Below are positions 27,677 to 38,980 of a stretch of 64,000 bases of DNA, one piece after another. Location: contig JAFKAC010000008.1 in NCBI GenBank assembly GCA_025766275.1, positions 434,001 through 498,000 of the forward strand, given 5' to 3'. This DNA comes from Lactarius indigo (Eukaryota > Basidiomycota > Agaricomycetes > Russulales > Russulaceae). Numbering within the stretch: the first letter of the stretch is position 1; every line of letters starts with the position of its first letter. Made by a program: the position numbers and the translations under genes. The notes under the pieces were generated by a model. The model made no database searches and was not told the DNA's origin. It saw only the letters and a program-made list of their open reading frames with translations.

Positions 27677-29173
27677 TTACCCTCGTCGAACCACCAACAC
27701 ATCCGCGGCACTTTTCCCAAGGATCTCCGTTTCCTCGGAAGTATTTCGCAGAGAAACCAGCTCGGAAGAAGTAGACGACGCCCCGCTCAACACCCTCGCT
27801 ATCGGCACGTGAGATGTGTCAATGCTTGGACTAGCTGGCTCTGCCGACTCCGCGGTCGAAGATGTATCTGAGCTGTTGTACATCGCCTCCTGGACAACCG
27901 GTACACCCCGAACCGGTGCCGACGTAGATGATGAGAAACTACCCCTGCCACTGAAAAGTCCGCCCAGTTTGCGTGAGAGCGGTTCGCTGGCAGCTGGCGG
28001 AGAAGCAGTCGCGGATGTACCCCTGCTCGGAAGTACTGGTGAACTTGCCTCCCCGGCGCGGAACAGGCCACCAAAGCCCCATCGTGAGCCTCCGTTTCCA
28101 CTGGCACTCTTCTTGTCCGTGTCGTCGCCGCGGGACGCGGAATTCCCTGCAGAACCAACATCAACGCGCACGGAGGGCACTCCCACGTTGTTCTCCGCAA
28201 TGAAGTCGCGAAGGGTTTTCACGCAAGTCTCCGACGCTTCACGTGCTTCGGTGGCCTCCATCAGGTCATGTCGTGTCTCCTCTAGGGCCGTCTTGAGCGC
28301 TTGGATCTCCACCTGTAGTTTTTCCCTTTCTACAGGATTGAGGCCCGGAACGGGCTCCGATTCCGAGGTGACAGGGCGGCCGAATAGACCTGAAATACGG
28401 CGGTTGTTCGTCGGTAGATAGCCGGGCTGCGGGGACGTTTCTGGAAGGGTGATAATCTGTGAATTCGGTGACGTGTTCGTTGTTTGCCCGCCTGTGACAT
28501 CTGACCAGTTCACATTTGTGTCGGACACGGAGGATATTCGTCTGTGATTCTGCATGCGTCCAGCTGACGTTCCAGTAAGGGGCGTGAAAGACATGCGCTT
28601 GGCGGATGATGGACCTCCAAACGAAAACGAACTCGCGCGTGCCAGGTCAACGGACAAGTCCCCGCCCCGACTCACACGGCGACTTTCCGTCTGCAGCCGC
28701 ATAAGGCCCCGACTGCGCACGATGAAATGTGAACATCCCCAAACCAATTCAGAGAGACAACTGACCGGCTTTCCTCCACCTTACTCCTCAGAAGCACGAT
28801 AGATTCTTCATCGTCGCGTATCTTCTGGCGCAGAGCGGCCAACTCCAAGTCCTTTTCTGCGTGGCTAGTCTCTTAGTTGGCGTACTTCTGAGGCAAGGTC
28901 CACCTCGCGCGCGCGCGCGACTTCGAAGGTGGCTGACAGTTCGTCGCGCTCTTTGGTGAGTTCTGCAACGTTTGCTCGCAATGATGTGACAAGAGACGCG
29001 AGGACATGGGTATCGAGAGATTGTGGACGCCCAACGGGTCTCGCGGGTGAGGTTGGAAGAGACTCGGCCTCCAGTTGGCGCTCGAGCTCAAGTGTGAGGT
29101 CGAAAGAATGTGGTCGTGTAGTATCGTACTCGTGCAAGCTGCCAACGACGGCCTCCGCTTCATGAGATGACAT
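27677..29173 (-). CDS. Uncharacterised serine-rich coiled-coil protein
   Basis: I do not recognise a named family. The ATG at 29173 opens a polar N-terminus with HSFDLTLELERQLEAE, then a coiled coil (VTSLRANVAELTKERDEL, AREVDLASEVRQLRD). The second part (KDLELAALRQKIRDDEESI, LLRSKVEESR) continues it after one apparent extra base at 28867. An intron (about 28696-28749) leads to a long Ser/Thr/Pro-rich stretch, a second coiled coil (EREKLQVEIQALKTALEETR), and a glycine- and serine-rich C-terminus with repeated GGLF segments. It ends RRG at 27677. The composition suggests a scaffold or cytoskeletal adaptor, which is inference only. The 3' flank down to 27414 is probably UTR. Confidence 0.65.
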
Positions 29174-29453
29174 CGTAAAGGTTCCAAGCGGGGTGGTAGT
29201 GGAAGAAAGACGAAAGAATGTAACGTGTGCTGCGAATGCAGTTGCCAGAGATTTGGGGTCGCAGCCGTCTCACGTGGCCCGCGGTGTAACCACGCGGTTA
29301 AATTAATCACGTGAGAGGGTGGCTCATGGTAGCATACAAAAAAGGAATCTATACTCGCACACTGATTTCTGACATTGTTCGCACCGACAATACCACGAGT
29401 AGCCCGACAATCAATCGTAAAATAGACGCATCACAACATAAAACCTTCTACTG

Positions 29454-29490
29454 CCCCCCCCCCCCCCCCCCCCCTCTCTCTCTGGGTCTA
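29454..29490 (+). repeat. C21 homopolymer followed by a TC repeat
   Basis: A run of 21 C residues (29454-29474) is followed directly by alternating tc. It lies 26 bases outside the stop codon of the CCCH/Smr gene and about 280 bases upstream of the coiled-coil gene. Runs this long are polymorphic and hard to sequence. Confidence 0.9.
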
Positions 29491-29499
29491 CAGTCTCAT

Positions 29500-32375
29500 T
29501 CACAGATGGGTAGCAGGATCAACCCAAATGAGTCCTTCACGCTCGCTCCACGGGTATCCCCAACGATGTAACCACTCGCGTACACCCGTGGCCAAGCGTT
29601 CTCGAGATGCAGCCCGAGCAGGATCGTGCACTCCTGCATGTTTTTCGTCTCCAATAACAACATACGCTGTGGCGAAAAAAAAAAAAACAATGACGGGTCA
29701 ATTTCAACTTTTTCAGCAGGAATGACTCACTTAAACCATAGAAATGTTCTCGTTCCAACTGACGAAGACGACAGTTAGCAGGAATAGCATAAGTGGTTGG
29801 GTCACACATACAGCAAGTAAGAACTCTTCGAGAATCGGTGTAGCTTCAGGGGCATGTATGCCATGAATATCCAATACGGACTCCGTCCTTTCGTCTGGTG
29901 TTAAATCTCTTTGCTCCACAGACACATCCCGTCGAGCGATCCCTAGAATAACACCCAGCCCGTTGCCGCACATACGACCACGTGCGCTGTAGTCACCAGG
30001 ATCATCTGACCAAGCAGCATCGCGCGCCTTGGCAACCTGCTCGATGAGCGATGCGCGCTCACGCACGACACTGCTGGCCGATAATGTCAACTCAGTCGCC
30101 ATCTTCGCATTGAGGTCGTGGCCCTCGCGACTGAAGCGCTTCGCGGCTGAACCATCACCACGCCGCCATGCGTCAGCCGCGCGTGATAAGCACGCATTGC
30201 GCGCGGCACCCAGCTGGAGCGCTCGAGAACGATAAGCCACGTATAGACTGTTCGCAGACTCGCCTATTGGCAGCGAGGGTAGCAACGTTGGGGGGCGCAA
30301 CTTGAGACGGGGTGACGGCTTTGGTGCGACAATGGCGCTGCGATTGTGAAGGGAATCGGCAGCACTACCCATGGCTTCTCGGCGTGCTGCTTGTGATGCA
30401 GGGTCTCTGGGCACAGTCGGGGCAGGAGGCTGCACGTTTTTGTTCACTGCTTGACCGAACTTCCCTTTCCCTGCATCGTAGGGTGCGCGTTCATTCCGCC
30501 CGTAGTAACTTCCACGACGGCCCCTGGGATCCCTGGACGAGTAATCAAGAGCTGGAAACTCGTCCAACGTCGGAGCGCCAGGACCAGGATTGTCGTTAAG
30601 GTCCGCACGTCCCATTGCAGCGGTAATGCCTGCGACGTCCACGTCTGCAGGGATGTGATGCAGAAATTCACAAACCTCCCCTTTCGCGCATGTCCCTCGG
30701 AGCCAGAAGCGACAGAGGGCGCGTTCAATCTCATGGCTAGACAATTCACTACAAATAGCCAGCAGGGATCTGAAAGAGGCTCACCTAAAGCGACAGTCAG
30801 CCCGCAAACATTCACCCGCCAAAAAGTACCGGCAGACTCGAGTCCCAGTCTGCACCGGTCGTCCATTGATAAACTTCGGCGGGCTCCTTACACTACCTGC
30901 ATTAGGAGCCCCGAATCCGGCCCTTCCGCCACGTACATAACCTGGAGGGCTCGTAGCATCGCGAGATACTAGCGAGATTCGGTTTCCCAAATTTTGCGAC
31001 CTTGCATGTTGGGACCCGTGTCCGTGCTGCGGGGACGCGCGCTCGATTAACCAGGCCATGGAGCGCTCAAAATCGTATCCATTGGCCGCAAGAGCTTCTT
31101 CTAATTCTGAAGGGGCTAGAGAAGCGCCAAAGACGGAGGCGAGCACATCAAAGGGGGTCATGCCGTCAGTAAGCATGTCCGCCCCCTCGGGCTCTTTGCT
31201 CATGTATGTATCCGGAGAAAGCTGAGAGCCGCCAGGCGGTGATACTTGATCTACTATTCCTGATTGGTGGTAGCCATCGGACAGCGAGGAATTTGACGCG
31301 GGGGAGTTCATCCATTGAGGGTCGAAATCAGGAAGGGACGGTGGATGGAAAGATCTAGGGAGTGCTCGTTGAGAGAAGGGGTCAAACGGATCGTCTTCTT
31401 CGTCCTCTCCGTCCGGATGAATTGATACGCGTAATGAGGAGTTGGGGGTCCCGGAACGCGACAGAAGACTAGTGTCGGGGATTAAAGGGGCTGCGATAGC
31501 AAGATTTGATGTCACTTTCGAGTTGCCATGCGCCCAAAGATCGGGGGATGGTGTATCTGCACGAAGTCCCGTCAAGGTGGTAGGATTTGAGGAGGCGGCA
31601 GAAAGTGGTCGGGGAAATGGGCGGGAGTCCGATGCTTTAGCGCTCAGAATCCGATGAGAGCCAATCGGGGATGATGGTAGGCTGTTCGCAAATTGAGTAT
31701 AGGAACGGGGCATGGCATGAGGTAGGGTGGGTGAAGCAACTGGCGAGTCGCTACTGGCCGTCATATAAGAGCCAGAGCCTTGAGCAGCTGCGAGGGGGGA
31801 AGCAAGAGGGGTATGTGGTCTACGGAAAACATAGGCAAGCGGGGAACTTGGGGCAGAGTTAGGGGTGTCAGGGCGGTTAGGAGCAAGACGGGCAGAGTGG
31901 GAGGAAGCGCGAGATGATGGGCGGGAAATCGGGCGGCGGGAAGCAGTCAAGAAGATGAAAGGAACGCCAGCAACGTCGTCCTTGTGCTTATGCATCAAGT
32001 CCAGTACGTGCTGTTCTAGCTAAAAACACGATAAGCAACTGAGAGAGACAAAAAGTCGGGAAAACTCACCATATCGTCATCGATACCAGAAAAACTGGCT
32101 TTTAGAAGTGCCTTGAGCTCCTCCTCATGCTCGTGATCGAGGAGGGTTGCCACTTTGGCGACCAAAGCAGAGCCGACGCGTGAATCATCAGGTTCTGTGT
32201 CATTGTCACAACTATCTGCGGGTTTATAGAGGCGTGATATAGCAGAGAGTTGCGCTCTCGTGTGAGGAAAACGCGTAGGCGCAGAGATGGGCAAAGAATC
32301 GTGAGCGGAAGCAGAATCTGAGATGTTACCAGGTTCTGGTATCGGACGGGGAGCAGCGAGGAGAGATGACAACAT
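29500..32375 (-). CDS. CCCH zinc finger and Smr domain protein with a CUE-like region
   Basis: Order of parts from the ATG at 32375: a short N-terminal helical region (SALVAKVATLLDHEHEEEL), a long Ser/Pro-rich disordered region, a CUE-like helix bundle (PFDVLASVFGASLAPSELEE, ANGYDFERSMAWLIE), and two CCCH fingers (CRYFLAGECLRADC; CRFWLRGTCAKGEVCEFLH). Then a DUF1771 helix pair (AYRSRALQLGAARNACLSRA) and a C-terminal Smr domain with LDIHGIH, VVIGDEKHAG and VREWLHRWGYPW. Smr domains cleave RNA or DNA. The combination resembles eukaryotic Smr proteins related to yeast Cue2, which cuts mRNA at collided ribosomes. The last two exons splice through introns at about 29665-29720 and 29770-29815. No frame damage was seen. 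The D-x-H and K-H-x-G motif positions are conserved. The cellular target is inference. Confidence 0.85.
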
Positions 32376-35300
32376 TTATAATGTTGTTGTAACTACAATT
32401 GAGAGGATGGCTCTCGTTCAAAGCCGCATGAAGCATGTAACAAGCAGAGCGCTGTCTTTGTCGCGACCGACGGTGCCGTTTCTTGCGAGGGAAAAGGGCG
32501 AACAAGGACCACCAGGGACCATGTTCGATTGTAATTATGTAAGCAATTTGAATATTCTAGTCTACACACGGAGGCAAATGTGGAGTGTGGGGACTGTGGG
32601 GGAGTCCCTTGGTGAGTCTTGTTGTACTTCCATCCATGAACGAACAAGTCCGATTCATGGCGGTGGGTGCACCATCATCACTCAGTTTTGACTCTTGAGG
32701 CTTATCGCTGCACCCACAGTAATTGGCAATGCCCCTTTCTCCCCTCTCGGACCGCTTAAATGAAATCCAACACTGGTACGATACTGGGGTTTACGCCGTT
32801 TTGTCCGGTGTACTTTGGGGCCCGGAGAATTCAATGGTTTGTTCGGCTCTGCACCTTCTTCCATTCAAGTTGGTTGACTTCAAGTGGAAAATAACAGCTC
32901 GAGCAGCTTCTGGACAACTCGGGCACAGTGCCACACGAGGTGCCACAGATCTGGTGGGTCATGTATAGCTATGTATTTCCCACAATCTTCACGACAATGG
33001 GCATTTGCAATAAGAGAGGAACACCTTCCCCGCCTTGCGCCCGTTGTCACTCTGAAGCACCTGATCATATGTTTCATAACTCGCAGTTATTCCAACACGA
33101 CATATGAGGCTAGTTGACTGGGTAAACCAAACCCACAGGGAACGTCGAGCAGACGGCGGCTTCGTCCGTCCTGTCCAGGCTCCTCGGACAGATAACTCTT
33201 TGATCTCCTGATTATCTGCAAGATTTATTAGGGTCGAGTCTTTTTTGACAACGTGGTGAAGTGGGTCGCTGATGGACAACACCCCGGTAGGGGTACCGGC
33301 GCTACTCGCGTTTTGACCCGACGGAGCCTCGGAGACCTCATGGGTTATTGGCGCTGTATGTGCCTCGAAGCAGGTATTGTAACTACGGTTCAACTGCGAA
33401 CTTATTATACCAATCAGGAGGAATTACTGTAACGTCAAATCGCATCACAAGCTGTGATGAGTCCACGAGGCAAGGCGCTACGGTGGTTGAATAGTCGCCA
33501 TAACGGTAGCACTCAAAGAGGGTACTCTTCTTGTAAGGACGCGAACAGTGAGGGGCGATTGCGGCGTCATTTATCAATTGCCCCATACTTCTTCTGTTGG
33601 CTGCACAGGACTTCAGAAGATACGCGGGCAAGGCCCAGGGGTGATGGTCGCCAATTCTCAAGTCGGTTGTATTCAAACAGAGGTATGGGATAGTAGAGCC
33701 GTCTTATCAGATGACCGGGGGCCTCAGGCCTTTGGTTCGATGGCTATTCTTTTGAGTTTAGGATAAGGTTCCAGGTAACGGCTGCTATGACACTGTATCA
33801 AAACGACTTCAGATGTCCCTAACCCATAAATGAGGCCCTCGATTTATTGGGTTGGTTCGAGGCCAGCTAAGCCGCTGTACGCACCCCAATACTGTATCTG
33901 CTAAACCTAGCCTGATCGACCTAAAAAGCGCCCAAATCACGATGACCAAGACCCAGCGCTTTGATTGTATCCGCTGCCAATGCTTACGCGAAACGAACGA
34001 CACATCTCAGCGCCCTACTCTACGTATCCTCCATGGACGATATCACAGTTCAACATGGTCTTCAACCAGTAGCGTCTGCTGAGACGGATGTGGTGCACAG
34101 TTGCGGAGCTCTCCCTGTTCGGTGACTAGCAATATTCTTCACGATACAAGACAATTTCCTAAGCGGCGTGATGCTCAATTCAAGTACCTGCGACTCTATA
34201 TGCGGGTTCTCGCGCAACTGAATAGAATTTATATAAAGGCCGTTTGCTCGCACACGCCTGATGAATATTATTGTCCCTGCCAATTTGTTGTAAGCAAACG
34301 TCACCGCCATCAGGATGAGGTGAGTCATAAGCTACAATGCATCATTCCCACAAATGCCATTTTACCTACAAGCACTAGACGATTTTTGGTCTGCGCTAGA
34401 GTATAGGCGCAAGCCTAACCTCACCTTGGGACAGGGATAAACCTCTATCTCACTTAGCGACCATCAGGGGTTACACCGTTTGTCAGCTTGAGCGGGCTCC
34501 CAGGACATCCACCAGGCACTTCTATCGAGTCGGATACTGTTTGTCTTTTTTCATAACCGCCTATTCTCAGAGATCGAAATTTCTAATCCACGCTGACCAT
34601 ATAGTCGCCTCTGAGGTGAGTGATTAGAAAGACACTGACGTGCCATCACTACATCACAGGAGGTCTAGCTATGTCTGGGCTTCCGTACATATAGCGCCTG
34701 TTCATTGTTCTGACATTCCAGGACGGGAGCTATGATAAACAAGGGTCTGAAGATGGACGACGGATAAGCGTTAGGGAAATGCAGTCAGAATCAAATTTCT
34801 AGTGTATTACCTTGGACGGATTGTGTCACTGTATGAGGTGGACGCATGGGGAAATAAGCTTGTGCAACGATACACATCGGGGGTATATCTCCTGTAAAGT
34901 TGGTGTCCTGTCCGAATTTGGTCCGAGGATGGAGCGCGAGCGTCTTCATTACCAACAATTTACAGGTGGTTAAAGACAGACGCTCTCCTACAAAAGACAT
35001 GGTTAAGAGAACCAATCACCAGAGAGTTGAATAGACGCTATTCCAGTAAGTACTACGAATATCCGGGTTCCAAGATCAGATCAAACTCTTTACTTGTGAT
35101 TGTGGAGCAGTGGCGAAAGGAAGAGAGACCCTAAAGGGATTGTAACATCAGTCATGCGGCTGAGCATGAACTGAATGGAGTTTTCTCTGAATGCACTGAC
35201 TACTGGAAAATACCTGCTACAATGCCTTCCTGTTACAATGATGCGACACCTCCAGGTCTGGTGCAAACAAAGTCGCGGTGATGGGCGACTGTGACACCTT

Positions 35301-36344
35301 CCCCTTAATAGAACTGAGATCCGGGGTTGTCCTCCTGTAACTCCGAGGGGATTCTGTGTGGACAATGAGGGGAGATTTAGGGCGAAGAGTACAGTACATT
35401 CGTCAATCTGGTGGTGTTGTGGAAAATGAAATAGATAGACACGCTTACTCACGTGAGAAGTGACATAATCACAATGACGCGGATACCCAAACCAGACACT
35501 GGTGCGGTTCAAGTTGGTGTGTGAACAATTTGAGTGTGAAAGTGAGTCCTCCAGTAATACAGCACTTTTCATACAGGCTCTGACTCCCCTGATACATTTC
35601 GGCATGCATCTATGACTCCAGAAACGTGATGTTCCTTGGTTTGATATTAATTCCTCCCCGCAGACCCCGTGGATCAGCAGATTCAGCACCGGACTTTTAT
35701 TCTTGGCCCTCCGGGTCCTTGGCATACAGTCCGCACCACCTGGCACCTGTGTCTGGCTTGCTTCTTTTGCTCAATCACCTGCTTCCCTGCGCAATCACCA
35801 CAGGCTGCCTTTTCTGCTCGTTTCTTTTTCTGGTTCAGTTATTCGATGGATCTAACCACACTATCTGGACGAGACTGGACTCTGAACCTGCCGATTCCTC
35901 CTGGCGCCGCAAAGGTTGGAAAGGCAACCACGAAGAACTTTTCGAATATGGCAGGTCTCCTCTTTCCCCCCCCTGCGTCTCGTGTTGTACTTTTTTTTTT
36001 TTTAACTCGTCTGAGAGCTCATAACCATGCCGCCCCCTTCCTAGTGTATCTCCCGCTGCTTTCTTTACTTCCTGCGCTTGTAGCCCCCAGATAGTGGACA
36101 CCAAGTGCAGATGTGGACACCCCCATTTCTTTGAGCTCATTTTTGTGCGCTTGAGGGCAAATTACCCTATGTAGCACTAACCTTCTCCCATTTATTAATG
36201 GCGTCCTCGTATCACGTTTATCGGACTACGCTACAGCAAATATCTACCGAGTGAGACAACGATGAGAGCATAACCTGACCATGACATTCACGAAACGGGG
36301 GGAAACGCCATCTCGGTCAGTCATATGGTTGGTGAGCGTAATGT
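32376..36344. other. 4-kb stretch without a supportable gene
   Basis: I read both strands and found only short or uninterpretable frames. The longest is a 211-codon frame on the minus strand (about 35090-35725) whose composition does not look like a protein I know. A second minus-strand pair of frames (about 33676-33383 and 33393-32989) can be joined by a single-base shift and has spaced cysteines and aromatic residues, so it could be a decayed secreted-protein gene. No LTR pair, terminal inverted repeat or transposase motif is visible. A T13 run is at about 35990-36002. Confidence 0.4.
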
Positions 36345-37960
36345 TCAATTATCCCACTGTACAAGAGCTAGTTCCTCGCTCCACACATCTTGCTTTCTCC
36401 TTGTTACCTGGGCCCAAACAACAATCTTTCTCGCAGGAGAACACAAGGATCGTGCCCCATTCCATGCCACGTCCCTGTGCCTCGCCTTTGAGCAACTTCC
36501 GCACAACCTCCTTTCGTTCTTCGTCTGTCGTCGCACCACGATCGCCATCAGCGCTGGACCCTGCGCCGAGTACGTTTATTAGATTTGGCATAAGTTGACA
36601 CTCGAACACCCGGCGAGACCCGCAATGTGGACAGGAGAGAATAGATGTTGCGTCGTACCCACGCCTCGGCGACGGACATTGAACATTGAACACAGACTTT
36701 GTGACAGTTGCCAAACCAGATTTCCCTGGTAACAAAGGAAATAGTTGTTTGTATACGTCGTCGTCTGCGAACAGGTATAGGTACCCCGCCGAGGTCGTAC
36801 CTTCAAGCGAGGACAATCAGACAAATAAACAATTTCCGTGTGTACGCGAAAGGCGCTCACCGCACACATTGTTGAGGTTCATGAGTAGCGCGCTCATTAA
36901 ATCTGTCAAAAACGTGATCGGTGCGCATTGAATTCTCGTATTTTTCGGATGACCATGTGTGACTCTCTTCATCGGCTCCAACGTCATCCGCAGCGCCCAC
37001 CGCATGCTCATCCGGTGGTTTTTTCGGATAAGGAATGTATTCGCTGATTGTGGAAAGGTACTGCGGTGCATAGGATGGAGAAAGGTCCCACGAGGAGTCA
37101 GCGAGCGTTGCCGATGCCAGCGCTAGGACTAGTGAAGACGATGTCGACGCTGAGTCGCCATCACTGTCCGCATTTTCTTCCTCCTCGGACCCCGAAACCT
37201 GCGACGTGATTGCGCCAGGAGGCCCGGGCTGTGCCATGGAATCGAACATGTCGGATCCTATACCCAAATTGGACGCGTTATTAATATCGCCAGACATCTG
37301 AACAGTGAGTCAACGTAATTGCGCTTCCTAACGCAAGTTGCAACGGACGCACAGCAAATGGGTTAACACTCTGATACGTAGCACGCGCGTTGAGCTCTGA
37401 CCGCGTAGCTCCACGCAGCTGTTTCCCAGCTAACTTGCGCTCAAGTTTTGAAGCATAATCTTGGTTGTAACGCAGACCACGCCACACCCTAACGCTGTGC
37501 CGAAACACGGGCGTTTTTTTTTTTTTTTCTTTTAGCAATTAGCCTATTTTGTATAAGCAACATACCTCCCGGACGTCCTTTGGCAACCACTATTTGCGCA
37601 CCCCCACACGTATACAGCCCTGTCGTATGGGCTGTCTTGGAGCGGTGCCCACAATTGCACCAAGAGCTCCATCGGCTTCTCACAATGCCGACAATGACTC
37701 GAGTCGAATGGAGCTCGTGACGAAAGCAGAGCCTGGGAGCGAGGATCGTCTTTATTCAACAAAAGCGAGATACATGTTTGCTTGGGAATAAGTCGTACAG
37801 GTAAACCGCCGATCCTAGAGACGGCTGCGTCCTTGAGATCTGATGGAGACTCTATCGCACCGTCGGGTATCCCTAAGAGGACAGATGTTTCGACTTGAGA
37901 GGGATCGTCGTCATCTGAATCCGACCAATCTTGTTGTTCTGGCGACGCCATGCCCTGCAT
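36345..37960 (-). CDS. TSR4: Tsr4 / PDCD2-like chaperone of ribosomal protein uS5
   Basis: Tsr4 and its animal relatives PDCD2/PDCD2L bind nascent uS5 (Rps2) and are needed for 40S assembly. The ATG at 37960 leads to a TYPP-like N-terminal domain with SVLLGIPDGAIE, VSRIGGLPVRL, CRHCEKPMELLVQLWAPL, YVWGCANSGCQ and VWRGLRYNQDY. A long acidic and serine-rich linker follows. The PDCD2_C domain has DHVFDRF, PQQCVRYDLGG, ILSCPHCGSRRVFECQLMPN, INVLG and GMEWGTILVFSCEKDCC, ending WSEELALVQWDN at 36345. The paired CxxC motifs and the terminal ELALVQWD are diagnostic. Two apparent extra bases occur near 36772 (between PIP and FADDD) and 36390 (between KEKA and DVWSEE). The first intron contains a long A run on the coding strand. 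Confidence 0.88.
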
Positions 37961-38980
37961 GTTCACTAGGAATCTAGATGGTAGCGATCAGTCAAGGCAA
38001 AGTCATAGCAAGTGAACAGAAAGGGTGGGAATGGTATCAGCAAAGCATGAATGGTATCGAATAGGAATCTTCAACGATGACTCTCGGCCAGCTCGGACTC
38101 GTCATCTTGGTTCATCACTTGGACTGACATAGGACGGGGGAAGAAAGCTGACCTGTTTAACTGATAGACGCTCTAATGGCGAGACGAGAAAGGGGGATGC
38201 AGTGGCGTTCTTGTTTCAGGAGCGAGAGTTGAATGATGTGCGCACTGCGCAGGGTGGAGTGCCCGCGTGGGCAAGCAAGATAAATTCATTGCCACAATGT
38301 CCTCTTTCGGCAGTCGGCAATTAGCTGTGCCTGTTTAGAGAACAACTTCATTCAGTCACGCTGGCGCTTTGCTGCCCCGGTGAACACGGGCTTGGCTCAC
38401 GCGCGCATCGTCATATTATCTTAGCAGGATCACCATCGTATCTAGATGCGTTTACTGGGGGATGGGCTGACCGGCGAGCGCTCCTTTGGACGGACCACAA
38501 TCGTTCACTCCCAGGTCGATCATCGCCAAGCTCGTTTCAACCCTCGGCGCAAGAATGAAGCTCACCCGGCTTTGTGCGCGTCACTGGGGAATATCCATCA
38601 CTCACGTTGCCAATGAGCGGGGGCTTGAAGCGTCAAGGTCGGTCGGCATTTTGGAAATTGCGTTGAGCGGCAATTGAACTCACCGGTGCACCTCATACCT
38701 CGTCAGATTGGGATAACAGATCTTCGAAAAAGGGACGGCGCTTTCCTGTGAGAAGGTGGGCGATGCAAGGGTCACAGGTGTGCAAACCTTGTACAAACAC
38801 CGTGACCAGACAAACTGGGCGGTGATGGGAGTGGGCCAACTCGTCGGGTCAGGTCTATCCATAGTCAGTCTGGTGGAGATGCATCCAATGGTGCAAGCTG
38901 GCACATCATATTCGAGACCTTTATAACGCCATGCTTCAATTCGTGATTCGCTTCACACACCATCTTCCGTTCCCACCCCA
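37961..38980. other. Divergent intergenic region between TSR4 and transcription factor B
   Basis: This 1-kb region separates two divergent starts and must hold both promoters and 5' UTRs. I see no coding frame with recognisable content, no clear TATA box and no repeat. Confidence 0.4.

Noticed and set aside
27816..28421. Long plus-strand frame opposite the coiled-coil gene
   Set aside because: It is the complement of a clearly coding, compositionally biased minus-strand frame.
33851..33867. Perfect T-arm-like hairpin gttgg-ttcgagg-ccagc
   Set aside because: No anticodon arm, A box or acceptor partner lies at a suitable distance upstream. A chance hairpin is more likely.
35090..35725. 211-codon open frame on the minus strand
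   Set aside because: Composition is unlike a folded protein, no domain is recognisable, and no supporting exon or conserved motif is nearby.
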